From Stratiolaelaps scimitus (taxonomy: Eukaryota > Arthropoda > Arachnida > Mesostigmata > Laelapidae): a stretch of DNA of 64,000 bases. Numbering within the stretch: the stretch's first letter is position 1; every line of letters starts with the position of its first letter. This document shows positions 38,221 through 51,200 of the stretch, in pieces. Under the pieces are notes generated by a model, which had not been told where the DNA came from, ran no database searches, and saw only the letters and a list, made by a program, of their open reading frames with translations. The stretch covers positions 1,550,001 through 1,614,000 of the forward strand of contig JABWDB010000013.1 in NCBI GenBank assembly GCA_019614645.1, given 5' to 3'. The position numbers and the translations under genes are program-made.

Positions 38221-41200
38221 TGGTCTCAACCTAATAATATACATTTACACTTTGAAAATAATAGCTATAAGTTTCGAAGTTGTTGTAAGTTAAGAATTAA
38301 GTTTCTTACCAATAGCGTAAAGTATCTCCGAATTTAGGATCTTCTAGGAACAATATACCTATTTAGCGAGAAAGTCCTATTGAAATCCTGATTGCGTTTA
38401 TCTCCAGATCTTCCTCCTCTGCCTTCTCTCCTATGTGCATTATATACCCACAAGGATTCGAGGATCGCTGACGAAATTTGATGTATCAGGAAAGGTAACT
38501 TATCTCTTTCGAACGACAGCTTTGACGACAGCTGAAGAAAAACAATGCTCCTCTTCAACGATGCTCCGCTCTCCGACCATATCACCTTCTCGACTCATTA
38601 ATAAAACTCGGTCCGTCTTAATTGAATTCTCGCTGCCTCTAACGGGGGCCACTCGGCCTCGATAGCCGAGTCCACCTACACAAGCCACCAGCCAGCTATC
38701 CCCACACACACACACGCACAAACACCCTACCTCATAGCTATATCTCATATTCCCGCTTTGAGAGAGGAGCGCAACTTCGTTTATCCAGCTCCATCCGTCC
38801 GACCAGCAGCTGGCATCCCCTGCCTCCCAAGAGTGTCCTAGTTACGTGTATCGTATCATCATCATATCGCTTGTCCACCCACGGGCTCACCAGCAGCTCG
38901 TCCGTACGTTCTCTCCCACCATCTCTCTCCCTCCCTCTCACTCTCTCTCTCTGTCAATCTTCGTATGTGATGTGATCTTTCGCTTCTGCTGCCGTCGGCA
39001 CGAGTGTACCTTGCAAGCGACAGGCGTTGCGTTTGACTTCGCCGGGTGGGTCCAAGCCCGGCAGCTCTGGGCCAGCTCTCGCTCGGCAGCTTGGGCCCGG
39101 GCGGCGCGAACAGAACCCCAGAAGACCACCGCGGCACGGGCCCTCCGATCTGCATGCCAAAGTGGCCACGACGTCCCCAGGCACCGCCAGTCGGCAAAGG
39201 CGACGGCGGCCACAGCAGCAGCAGCAGCCACAGCGGTAGCTGGATACGTTCGAAGCCCTCGCCACCTCAGGGCATCTCGGCTACCTGCTATTTTTTCTCA
39301 GGTGCTGCTACTTTCATATTCACCGCATGACGCAGACAGCAGCAGCCGCCTCAGCAGCAGCAGCAGACCTGAATGTGAGCGGCGCCATATTCGTCCCATA
39401 CCGTTGCCATGCGTACCGTTGCTAGTCGCTGCCGGTCGGCCAGGCTGAAAACTACCAAAAGGAGGATCAGTTGAAAGTGGAAGATGATGAGGAAGAGAGA
39501 AGACGATGCCGACGAAACGAACACTGACGACCAAAGAAATTGCACACGCAGGGGGCTGGCGTCGACGGCGGAGCGGATACGTGAATGTATAATACAACTA
39601 AGCTGAATAGCGACGAGCTACAGAGCTTCTGAGTTCACTGCCGACGGAGGCATCTGACTCATCTGACGCATCATTTGAAAGCAAAGGTCACCGAGGTAGC
39701 GGTGGACGCCCGCAGAGAGATAGACGGATAAATAGATAAATATAAACAGGGTGGGGGTGTAGCTGTCGATAGCAGGAGACGGCGACCAGGCGAAGTGAGA
39801 GCGTGACGGATGGATGGACGGTTGGTTGGTGGTAGACACACATCAAGCGTCCGTGAGTACATCCGTGTGGCGTTCCACGGTTGTAACATATCTGTCGGCA
39901 AATTAGGTTTGCCAAGCAGGCGTATCTGCATACGTTGCCAACTTAATTTGGCGTATAAGGTGCGCACAAGGTACGTATGTATCTCTATGTATGTCCGCGT
40001 ATGTGTGTCTCGTCTACATGTACGAACATAAGCGAGTGGGAGGCGCGTGACTGGGCCTTTGTGGCCAGTGGAAGAAAAGCCGACGACTTGAAAAGATGTA
40101 CAGAACTTGCTGCTTAAGAGGAGCACTACCTGGTAATCAGGGGTGATAGTGGTGTGAAAATATATTCACACATAAGAATATGTTACAAGTATTTTACAAG
40201 CAAAAAAAGAGTTTTTTTTTGGTTAAATGAATTCAAAGTAAACATGCAGCACTCAGCATAGGGCTCAAAAGTTGCATATTCAAATATTGCATCAAGAAAA
40301 CTTTGATAAAAAAAAACCTTGAGAAAAATCGTAAGCTGAAGCATTGTTTAGTGCTAAAAATCAGCGTTTCGGATTTTTGTTTTTTGACGGGACAAGCGCG
40401 AATGAAATTCATCGAATGTTGTTGAATTAGCCGGAGGGACTTAATCGATTCGGAAGAGGTGACTGGACTGTTGGAGGAGACAATTTAAATGTCGTCAATT
40501 GAAGACATTTCATGAGCAAACGCCTTGAGATAATTACCGTAAACTTTGAGCAAACTAGAAGTTGGACCACAGCCTCTTTGGCGGCCTATTCTGGCGTTTC
40601 GCGCATCACATGTTACGAAGTTATTATGAAAACATTGAAAATGCTTTAAAACAAATGCAAAATGGCTCCCACAAGAACTGGCCCCGGCACAGATGGACCC
40701 ACGTGTGACATATTCTCAATGCAAAATCTAATACTGTAAGCAATAAGAAAAACTCGGCAAATGCAGGCCATTGCAATCGACGAGTCTCGGGTCCAGGCGA
40801 GGAACTGGTTTCGAATGAATGGAAGGCCATCCGCAGCGGCAGTGCCGACTAGATTTGCTCCCAAAGAACTTGATTATACTTGCTACGGATGTTAACTGCA
40901 TTTGATACTTTGAGTAAAACGGAACACATCAATACTATCCGATATCTCGAGTCCCAGGGACAAATGACACAGGAATCGAAGGAACGCAGCGTGTATTCTC
41001 AATGATAACGGAAAACCACAGCGTATGGCTGCAATAACCAACTCAACTAAGCTATTTCGGGCTAACTCTCGGCCAGCATTTAACCTCCACGGGAACGCTT
41101 TCGCGTTGCTTAACGAACTAGATATATATATATAGGTGAACAATGGATAGATTCAACCTGCATGTTCTCAGGCTTTAAGCCCGAGCGTTGGCTCTCGTGC

Positions 41201-41284
41201 ATAAATAATAACGAAGTGTACCTTGATATATACGAAAAAGTCACAGTTCTAGTTATTTTCGTTCAAATGTTATGAAACTCTTTT
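38221..41284. other. Intergenic, with a G+C-rich block open in all plus frames
   Basis: About 39040-39235 is open in all three plus frames and contains CAG x5 at 39213-39227, so composition alone could explain the open frames. The block may be a first exon or promoter of an unseen gene. CT-rich tracts lie at 38920-38955. Confidence 0.35.
41067..41117 (-). mobile_element. SINE tail fragment, copy 3
   Basis: The forward text ggccagcatttaacctccacgggaacgctttcgcgttgctta (41070-41111) matches the tails of copies 1 and 2 in the same minus orientation. No tRNA-like head remains. Confidence 0.5.
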
Positions 41285-41482
41285 CTATGTACAAAATATC
41301 CCTGAATGACCAAAGAACAGTTGAAAACGATATTCTCGGAGCAGTGCTTGGGTCCATTCTGATGAAGCTCCGCAGCGCACGTTTGCCCTGAACACAGAGT
41401 CATCAGCGTAGAGCAGCTGTTCATTTACAAATCGACCAATAATGTTCAATGGGTCTATCAATAGTCTGGCATGTAGAACCAT
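41285..41482 (-). mobile_element. Small reverse transcriptase relic
   Basis: The minus-strand frame contains FVNEQLLYADDSVFRANV, which matches the polymerase active-site block of non-LTR elements. Nothing convincing extends beyond it. Confidence 0.45.
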
Positions 41483-42889
41483 TCACTGATCTTTAGCTGG
41501 CACACTACAAATAACTTTCAAACACATCTATAGTGTTACCTAGGTACCTGATGATGCCGGGCAGACTGAAACTCTGTAAATATTATTAATTAACGACGCT
41601 TTCACAACAAATCAAAGCATTGGTTTCATTTGGTTTCATCATTTCCGGACCTGTATCTTTTCGCGTCCGGAAGATCGACGAGTGAAAGTGAATCAAATTA
41701 TCATATTATTTAAATGCCACATTTTCGTTCAACAGACTGGTAACGTTAAATATGTCGTCTTGGTGCAGATAGAACATTGCATCAGGTAAAAATCGTTTCG
41801 TTCACATAACGATCACAGTAGAGGTGCTATAGCACTTATATTTTTGGTTTATCGCATATTTGCTTCCATTGGACGTAACGGGACATATAGCATTTTACAG
41901 TGTAAAATTTGCAGGATTTGTGATCAGCCGCCCGTCAAAGGAAATCCATGTTCAATGCACGTTCGGCAAACTTACCTCGTTTCCCTTAACCGAATCCACC
42001 ATGACGAAAAGTTCCATCAGCGTCCGTGAACTCGGTGTAACGAAACTTGTGACAGTGTTAAAATGAGGTTATCTGGACTTGATTTGCTTGGCGCCTGTTT
42101 ATTCATTAAGATGTGTGAACTATGAGTCTGTTTCAAATCGTGGCTTCTCAAATACTAATCAAATATATGTAACGTTTTCATATAAGGGGATCCAAGTTAA
42201 TTGGAGTTACACTAACTTTAGGGACCCTTGAACTTTTGTTTTTTCCAGCTGACCCTCAGCTGTTCCCCTATCTGACAGGCCTCAGCTCTTAACCTTTTAG
42301 GGACCCTTGAACTGAAGCATTTTCGAGTTAGTTCATTGTTATTTCTATCGCTTGCTCTCATTCAAAGATTTGTCTGTTTCGGAGGCTTGTCTACTCAGCT
42401 TTCTTTCCAGCTTAACTCTGATGGCTCGCTCACTACGCGATGGATATTAAGTGAAGTGAATGATGGGATCGTTCTGTTTTTACGATGCATCCATTATTTC
42501 ATCATCTATCCAACATTTGAAAATATGGTTTGCTATATCGATCAGAGCATGGCCATGGTATAAAGTTAACGATGATGACTCTAATACACGGGGCTGCCGC
42601 TCCCTATTCAAGGCCACGTCTTGTCGAACGTACAAGGCGAACCTTACGCACTGAGCGCTTTTTGGAAAATCGAAATGACCTTCATTCTGTAGGAGTGCTT
42701 TACGTAAGGAGCGTTCACTTTGCAACTCGACTGTCGGTCAACAATGCGAATTTGACACAGTTGCTAGCTTAGCTTTTTATCTAGATCGACATAGTGGCTC
42801 ATATTCGACATATTCTACTGTACATTGCATATGACAACTGCTACAACTCAGTCTCTGGCTGTAATAAGCTAATGAATATTCCTGTGGGC

Positions 42890-43035
42890 TGACTCACAGC
42901 CAACATTTAACGTCAACGGTACAACTGCTTTCAGCATTGCTTCGTGAGACGGACCCCTTTAAATGTAAATGTCCAACGATGGGGATCGAACCCGTATGGG
43001 CACCCATGTGTCTCGTCCGACTACGAGGCGCCCAC
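42890..43035 (-). mobile_element. tRNA-derived SINE, copy 1
   Basis: The minus strand has a tRNA-like head with A-box-like gcctcgtagtcgg and B box gggttcgatcccc. Then follow catttacatttaaagg and a tail ending acgaagcaatgctgaaagcagt...cgttaaatgttggctgtgag. The order and sequence match the copy at 44095-44250. Confidence 0.7.
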
Positions 43036-43522
43036 ACGAATGCACCACGCTTGAATAAGCTGGAAACCACAGATTATAGCCACGTGCAGTGGTATACATT
43101 TGTTCTAGTTAAATATTTCTATTTCTTATTCTATTTCTCAACAGAATTAACGTCTCTACTTATGTTGCACTAGCAATACCGACGATGTCCAATGACGAAA
43201 CCTGTAAGGGATGTTAGTTGTAATTTTCTCTCATTATATAATAATTAATATAGTACATAGATAAAGACATCGATACGGGACAGACAGCAGAATCCATCTG
43301 CCAGAAACAGGAAGAATTATACTAACAGAATTCATAGTTCTCTTTGCCGTATGTATTTTCGAGAAACAAAAAAGCATGATTCACGCATAAGTGTTGTCGG
43401 CAACTCTTTGCATTATGGTGTGATGATAAAAATAATCAAATAAGTGATTCTACCTTCTGAGTTGCGTTCCAATGTATCAATTCAGACTATCATTTTTCAT
43501 TAATAATCCGAATTTCTTTAAG

Positions 43523-43582
43523 AGATTTTCTTTAAACATATAATTTTCTCAAAGATTTTCTTTAAACATATAAATGAGCAAC
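43523..43582. repeat. Two-copy tandem repeat, 30-base unit
   Basis: agattttctttaaacatata begins at 43523 and again at 43553. Confidence 0.6.
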
Positions 43583-44094
43583 GCAATCTCAGTTTCAGTT
43601 AGTCCTGAAACGGCCGATGTGAGAACTTGATTTAGAATTAGGACAACTTGAATCAACGCTTGAGCTTTCGAAGAGGCCGATTGTGTTGAGCCTTACGGCC
43701 TACGGCATTTCGTATAATATTATAGTTCTTCTAAAGCCTAAAGCCTTAACTGCTATAGGTACCTTGCAGAGGCTATATATGTATTAATCAAAGATAGGAC
43801 TTTCTATCCCAGCCATATAGCAGACCAACGCAAGAATAAATGCTACCACTCAGCATTTCCGACATTTACAAAATGTGAGCGCACATACAGGGTGGGTCGA
43901 AAATCACCAGCTGAATTATCTAGCGACATGAACCGTTTTCAGGGTGTCGATCAAGAGTGACGAGAAAAGATCATTGAAAATTAGTGACTCCCGGTCTACT
44001 TTGGTGTGGATAGGATTCAATGAATTCTAAAAAAAATGTATACACATTCATATCAATGTCCTACTTGTCGTGCCGGCGGGCGTAGCTTAATCAT

Positions 44095-44250
44095 ATTTTC
44101 GGGCAGACCCTCAAACATTTAACGCCCACAGAATTGCTTCTTTGCATTGCTTCGTAAGACGAACAACGCCTTTAAATGCAAATGTGCAACGGTGGGGATC
44201 GAACCCGTGCACCTACGTGTCTCTCCTCCACATGACGCCACCGGATTCGG
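44095..44250 (-). mobile_element. tRNA-derived SINE, copy 2
   Basis: Same structure as copy 1: B box gggttcgatcccc, catttgcatttaaagg, tcttacgaagcaatgc and gggcgttaaatgttt in the same order. It diverges from copy 1 by substitutions and small gaps, so both are old. Confidence 0.7.
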
Positions 44251-45744
44251 CGTTCGAAGTTCATCGGTCTACGCCTGTTGTTCCACCATCCCGTCGAAGG
44301 ATGGATTCTTGAAGAATGCAGGCTATAGAACGATAAAGATGCAAACAAAAATATCGTAGCGAATGATTAGATAGACGGCGAATGTTTAGATCAGGACCAC
44401 TGAAGAGCCTCCTTTGATTGCGAATTGTTCCTACAAAATTTTACTGGATATCATTGCATAGGATATGCTGTCCGCGCTGGTGGAAGCATTGATTTTCCTC
44501 GACAAATCGCTCCTCCCCTCATCTCTCGATCTCTCTATATATATATATATATCTCTCATTTAAATTTCAATATACCTGTAATGAAAGGTATGGCTGATAC
44601 TGGTTTTCTTGATTTAGCTAACTTCTTCTGTATTTGAATGTGAGAGAAATAGATTTGGAGAATATATATCTCTTGACAATGGATATTAGTTCCTGCAAAG
44701 TTCGTGTTACTATAAATAATATTCTAACAAACTTCCACCGTTTCGTTCTAGCGATTTGTTCATGTAAAATCGTCTCAGTTGCTCGGAGAACCCAACTGGC
44801 CGATGTTATCTTCTCGAAATCGGCGTACCCAAGATGGGATTTGTATTTCGGTTATAAATCTTCAGAAATAAATCGCCTTCGAAATAATTTGCCGTTAACG
44901 GAAATGGGATCCATTCCGCCGTTGTAATAGAAGCCATTAACAATAACTACGCCGTTTCCAAGGCCATAGCTACGTTGTTCACTATGTTATGTATCTGGTC
45001 GTGTGTCTGATTTCAAAACAACGGTTCTAAATGGTCCGTTAATGTAAAACTTTCGAGAAATCTAGATAATCACGGTGTAAGGTGAACTGTTGGAATACGG
45101 CGTCGCCTTACTATGGGCTATACAACGTTTAATTAACGAATAAATTTCACGGAAACACTGCGGATGTGCTCGTTTGGCAAATTATTATTATTATCATAAT
45201 ACGCATTCTAAGCATAATTAAATGGTTTTCGATGTAAATATTACCTGATTAATTCGAACTAGCTAATATTATCTCTCCATGCACAAGAACAACAGTTTGA
45301 GAATTTTCCAATAATAGAAATTATATAAGAATCACAAGTGCCGGCCTCATAGTGCATGGCTGGCCGGCATGTGTATGATTTATGTAATCAGGAAGTAGAC
45401 TTTGCGGCGATAACGACGATGTACCGCTGCCGCTGCCATCCTCATTCTCATTACGATTTGCGCGTGTTTAAGTGAAATGGAAATTCAACGAATTCTTTCC
45501 AAGGAGCTGTGGTGGCTGTTAGATAAGGGCGATGCGAAAACGTCGAGTCAGGTATGCAAATGTTCTCACGGCGAAGAGCTCTCACATACCTATATCATTG
45601 CACAAGCGAATATATGAGTAATGCGCCCAGTCTACAGATCTACGTCAACCGGGAACCGATTCCATGGCCACAATGTGCTTCGTAAGCACAGCTCGAAAAA
45701 GAGGTCCCGAGGTGAGACGAATGTGGGGCGTCAAATATATACCT

Positions 45745-45836
45745 AGGCTGTGTGCATATGTATGCGTAGATTATGTGCCTGTACATACCAAGGCTGTGTG
45801 CATATATATGCCTAGACTATGTGCCTAGATATGCCT
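45745..45836. repeat. Two-copy tandem repeat, 46-base unit
   Basis: aggctgtgtgcatatgtatgcgtaga... begins at 45745 and again at 45791 with few changes. The area is rich in CCTAGG-type palindromes. Confidence 0.65.
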
Positions 45837-46363
45837 ATCTAGGCCTAGGCAACGAGTTTGGAAAAGGAAGGTGTTTAGCTAATTGGAAAGTGTTTTTTTT
45901 GCCTAGGAAACCGCTAAGGACTAATCTCCTTTGCCGGGGTAAGATTATTCTGCGCTATGTTTCGCATAAACACAAGCTTGCTATACATTAGACGCGTAAC
46001 TCCGTAGAAAAGTCATACACCTATTCTAGAGTGAGGCATTACAGGCAATACAATGACCAATGAATTGAACCTATGAAAACGAATTTCAACCGCGATCTCA
46101 GCAATGAACGTACATTCGGACGACAAAGCGAGAAAAAGAGATCAGCGAGCACCTCATCCAGTTGGCGTACAACCGTGCACAAAAGATGCTCCCATAGATA
46201 TACATTGTGATAGGTCCGCCAGCATACTGCGCATACGGAGCGTGTGTCGTCCGATTCGCTGCTCCGAATATTTCACTTGAGGCAATAAATGTAAAAATAG
46301 CCGACCACACCTTTGAAAGGGTGCTAGCTTTTCACCTGTAAATGGGGGTGGGGGCACTTGATA

Positions 46364-46393
46364 AAAAAGTGAAGCCTTTTCGCTTCACTTTTT
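46364..46393. repeat. Inverted repeat, 11-base arms, 8-base loop
   Basis: aaaaagtgaag, loop ccttttcg, cttcacttttt. Arms are perfect. Confidence 0.8.
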
Positions 46394-47221
46394 CTGCGTC
46401 AATGCGGCAAATTTCACGAAGAGGAAGTGTGTGAGCGGTCGTTCAATATTAGCACGAGAATCTGCTCTACGTTAATTCAATATAAAAGAAACGGACACTC
46501 ACCGCAGTAAGATAGATAGATATACCTTCGGTTAAATAAAGACAAATGAAGATGGGCCGATTTTACGCGAAATTGTTATAAATGCCAAATTATTTCTTTG
46601 CTGTTTCAGGTCTGTCGACTACTAGAAAGGTAATCGATCGTTCATTGGGCTGGTTGGACACCGCCGCGCACCTCTGACATCTCATCAATGGAGCTCAAAT
46701 AATACCCGTAATTATCATGATAACAACAACCCCTACGAATAATATTTCAAACGGCATATGCCGTATTCCCAGTGTGACGACCGCTGCCATCTGCGAAGGA
46801 CCCTCGAATTTTTCCTGTAGGTGAGGCTGGCTAAAAACGGCAGCTCATTTTCCTAGCTGGGTAAAAAAGCACCACCAATGGAACTCGTGACAGATAAGAA
46901 CTCGCCAAACGGCAGTAGTGAAATAGCCGTGCAAAATGCGCGAACGATTCGAGTTGCTGCAGCGGCATTTCTTCATTACATCTATCTCTAGGATGCCTAT
47001 ATGTATACCTGTAGCAACATCCAAAAAGAGGAAGTATCCTAAGCCTAATATCCGCACCGTTCTGTGCGAAATGATTCATCCATTATAGGCTCCGGCGAGG
47101 CGCCACCATAGGCGCGATGGGTACACTCCAACCCGGTTGTTCTATAATAGTATTCGCGTAAAACGGGTCATCTCGACGCCGACCCATCCTGCGGGATGAT
47201 ATATACCTGGCGAGGGTTGCC

Positions 47222-47400
47222 TTAGACCTTCTCAAAGTGATGTTTGTATTCGAACTGTTCACAGGTGTACGCGAACAATTTCCGAGTAGACAGTTTTGAG
47301 CGCATCATACATTTCAGCCGGTCACGATACACACGCGTCACTGCTTCATACATAATACGCTCATGCTCCGCGGAAGAAGATGATTCCCAGAAAATTAAAC
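47222..47400 (-). CDS. Candidate terminal exon, unrecognised
   Basis: A strong acceptor (ttcggtatctctcag) opens a frame of 58 codons, LIFWESSSSAEHERIMYEAV, then RVYRDRLKCMMRSKLSTRKL, to a TAA at 47222. Composition is protein-like and not repetitive. The upstream exon must end in phase 1; I could not find it. Confidence 0.4.
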
Positions 47401-47989
47401 CTGAGAGATACCGAATCATCTTTCAGATTGAGTTGTTGAATTAATTCGAATGTATAGCTGAATATCATTTAATATAGGCTTACAATTGTAAAGCGTATTT
47501 GTCTGCACCTATATCAGATTGGCATAAGCAAATCATAGCTTATAATAAAACTATCAAATCAAATAATCTAACATAAAAAATTCATTCGCTTATCTTGTGG
47601 CATAAATCGTGAAAGACAAATACATCACAGGCGACCTATTAAATCGGCCCAGGAGATTTAAATATGTTGAAGGGACCGTTTTAGCGGCTGATCTCAACGT
47701 ATAGACGTACTTATGCAAAATGAACTCACTTACGTATTGATGATACTCCCAGCAAAGTTTGCCACATCAAACTAGAATCATTTTTTTGCACACAGTGAAT
47801 GAGTATTATTCCTCATATATTACCTTTCTTTCTGGTAGTGTCCTTGGATGGGGAGAAGTACGCTTAGCGAGCGAGATGAATTTCACGCAAATTGTACATA
47901 GATGAGTACAGAACTGGCATTTTTAATATTCGACTACATCCGGCCGTGTACTCATTTATAGAACCTACTCAAGCGGTAAGTTAGCATGC

Positions 47990-48240
47990 TGACCCCCTGA
48001 CCGACAGATTAACTGGTTAAATGCATCAGATTCTAACTCTCCACCGTATAATCTCTCGGAATGCTGCCTCAAAGTCGATATCTATCATATTTTGCTAAAG
48101 AGAGCAATATAACAAGCGACTCGTTCAACAAAATGTTCTTATTTCAAAAGGTCCTTTGTAGAAGGCAGAGAAATCCAGCTGAGCGAAGAATTGCCATCAA
48201 TTCGTTTTAGCACCTTGGCCACCTGATAGATAAACAGCAA
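47990..48240 (-). mobile_element. CR1-like reverse transcriptase scrap
   Basis: On the minus strand QVAKVLKRIDGNSSLSW, near 48170-48228, resembles the block before the fingers domain in CR1-type elements. IDIDFEAAFREIIRW, near 48040-48085, resembles motif A (YIDF.KAFD). A stop codon and missing segments between them show decay. Confidence 0.45.
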
Positions 48241-48249
48241 GCTGATATA

Positions 48250-51200
48250 TTTATTGTCGCTGAGCGTCCTGAAGCTTGATACACTCACTCCTATTCTAAG
48301 CGTATTCACTCGCGCACAGATCGCTAAACCGAGTGCATTGGGTTTCCGAATTCTCCTGTTGAATCGTTAAGTCCAAAGGATTCCGAAGAGTTGTGAAACA
48401 CAATACGGCCCGACCATGTCGCCTCAGTATTTCAGCCTAACGACGGCGGAAGCCTTTACCTGAAGGGTATGTAAAGCGTACCTTGGAATTATGACGAGAT
48501 ACCACGGCTGGGTCCACGAGCGGTACAACGATATATACGATACATTGACATAATACATACAGGCATGTCCGAGTCGAAAGTTTCATGTGGAGCTTATTAT
48601 GTCTCTAATTTATTATGTATTAATAGTATCAACAACTACTCCATCGCCTGTCATGCCGAATCCGGTTCACTCTCGCTGGAGCGTGCGTTCTTCACGCTAT
48701 GTGCGAACCCCGTATTCGTTCGTTACGCAGCCATATTGTAGAATTCGTTGGACGGCCTCGACTGGTGGTATATATGCAAACACGTCGCGAAGAGCTGAGG
48801 GCATCCTCTCAGAACGCAGGTCGTACATCCTCCCCTCAACGCCAGAAGTCTCTCTGTGTTTTCTCTGTCGGATCGCCGTCGGCCTTGTCCAACTTTGCTG
48901 TTATTGTTGTGACGCGCACTGGCTCTGTGAATTGTACTGCCTATACATTGTGTGTGTGTGTGTGTGTGTCTGTGAATAATGTATCATATATGCGACTTCC
49001 AAACGACTGTTTTCCATCTGAGCTCGTAGATTCATACAGAAGAGTCCGTTTCAGCATCTTTCTCTATGTGTATCTCTCCCTCTTTTTCTGTGTCCGTTTC
49101 TCTTGATTTCGGTTTAGAGTTGGCCCCAGACAGGCCCCTAAGTATACATGTGGTGTACACGTGTACTGAACACTTAGGTCGACCCAGCGTAGACCAGGCT
49201 GATTGTTACTTGCTGCGCGGGAAAGCGCTTAAGCCGAAGCTCACACATCATTCATTTAACCGACGACGAGGTCACGACAAGTCCAGCAATTTGCTACGCC
49301 AACTTGAGCTAGACGCTGTGTGCGGACGTGGTCGTATAATTGTATATGTATGTATGACTAATGAGGGAGTGCTTGTCTCTACGTGTGTCTGCGTGTCCGT
49401 GTGAGCTCACGTGTAGTACATCTTCAAAAATACTACCTCCGCCGTACGTCTCTCTGGTGAGTCCTTGAAGTGACAGCGACAAGCAACGGGCCTTTAAGGT
49501 AGCACTACGCCTTTGAGATTTTCTCGCTATATTATACTATTATATGAAGCCATCGCTCTCCACGCCCAACAATGGTCGCAGCAGTGATACGGCAGCAAAG
49601 ACAGTACGATTTGCGTTTCAGTAGCTCACGCCGAGCCGCACCCGTCGTTTATGGCTCTCCTAAGGGTCAACCGGTTCCTCGTGGTTGCGTAGTCAACGGA
49701 CGCCGTTGCAGTTACCGGTGCGCTCCAGTCCAACGAAAGCTGTGTGTGTGTGTATATATGTTTACGCGCGCACACAAAACACACAACAAAGGGAGGACAA
49801 ACGCGAGGATTTACATTCAGCCAACAACATTCAGCGCTGCTATCACAACTGGCGCTGCTTCGGCTGCCGGTCGTCGACAGCAAGGCTCAGCCACTGCCAA
49901 TGTTGTTTGACACTGCCTCGAAATTCTGCATACAACTATAGTACATTCGTGCATGCTATACATTATACGTACCTGGTTGGTTCTGAACGCTGAGAACAGG
50001 CGGATACCGCCACAGCGAATGGCACGAACGCTCCTCTCATTGTTGTTGTGATAGGTAGGGGCTGGGGGACAGGCCGCACGGGCCGAATACGGCACTGTCA
50101 TTGCTAGACACAATAATACCGGAGGAGATAAGAGTCAACCGCATTCTGTGTTGCGGACAACCCATAGAATGCGCCTTCCATAGAGGTTACACCGACACAC
50201 ACACACACATACGACGAGATGTGCCTGTATGTACCTGCGCTTCAATTCGACCGAGGTTATAGGAGTGCTACTCCTAGTGTGATAGTAGTAGTTGTAGTAG
50301 GAGTCGTAACGCAACGACGATAACAACAATAATGCCTCCTTAGTTAGGACTTGTCTACCGCCCACCGAATGGATACATGTGAATACAACGATGGTTGTGT
50401 GTGTGTGGTGTGCGTTTACTTATACAGAGACTGTGGATGTTCGCCTGGCTTGTTTGTATATCGCTTTGTGCGTGTAGATGCGAACAGCTCTTTAGATCGG
50501 CGTACTCCCCCAAGCTACACCCATCCAAAGATGACAGTTAGACGATCATGCTAACCTGAATCACGCTAATGTATACAATCGTTCCTAAGAGATACCATGA
50601 TGGTAAAATAATAATAATAACTACAAATGAATGATCGAAAATGAGTCGTCGTAAGCAACTAAATGTATAGTATCCGACATTGATTTGTGGATTCGTTTGG
50701 ATTGTGTGGCTAAAATGGACCGTATTCAAAAAAACTCAACCGAAACTAAAATCAGATATTATAGGTATTTGAACGATCAATAGTATTAAGAAGCGAGTGT
50801 ATTCAATGTGCAGAATTAACTTATTAAATAAATAATTACTCAGATAGCCAAATGCTCAGACGAACCACCTCGTATCAAGCGCCACCTCCAGAGATGTTTT
50901 CTTGAGTTGATGTTCGTCCGCCAGACATCAGCTAGTCTGCTTTGTTTCTGCTCGGAGCGTGAGCACATCTCATCATGGCTCGACTAACTCTTTTACCATC
51001 GCTACCGCCAGCCGCTGCCGCGATAGCCCCGATGGCCGGCACCACGTTGTGAAGAAGCTGCCAAAGCAGCAGCGACCCCTGAGGCCCCTGGCGCGGGTCG
51101 GGGGCACCAGGATGATAAAAAAAAAAACTTTCCAAGTTTCAGCTCGTCCCCTTTGAAACATCTCCGCAAAGTGTGTGCGCTTAAGCTTCTGACGACCCAA

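Noticed and set aside
40420..40870. Tc1/mariner transposase remnant
   Set aside because: A short helix-turn-helix-like string was seen, but no catalytic DD(E/D) blocks or terminal inverted repeats.
42950..43030. Functional tRNA gene
   Set aside because: The B box is good, but the acceptor stem and anticodon arm do not form, and the same sequence with a common tail recurs, so it is a SINE.
46364..46393. Rho-independent terminator
   Set aside because: The hairpin with a T run looks like one, but the window is eukaryotic and no gene ends there.
50932..51135. ETS-domain start (GSLLLWQLLHNV) on the minus strand
   Set aside because: It resembles the first helix of ETS domains by a few residues only; the following sequence does not continue the domain.
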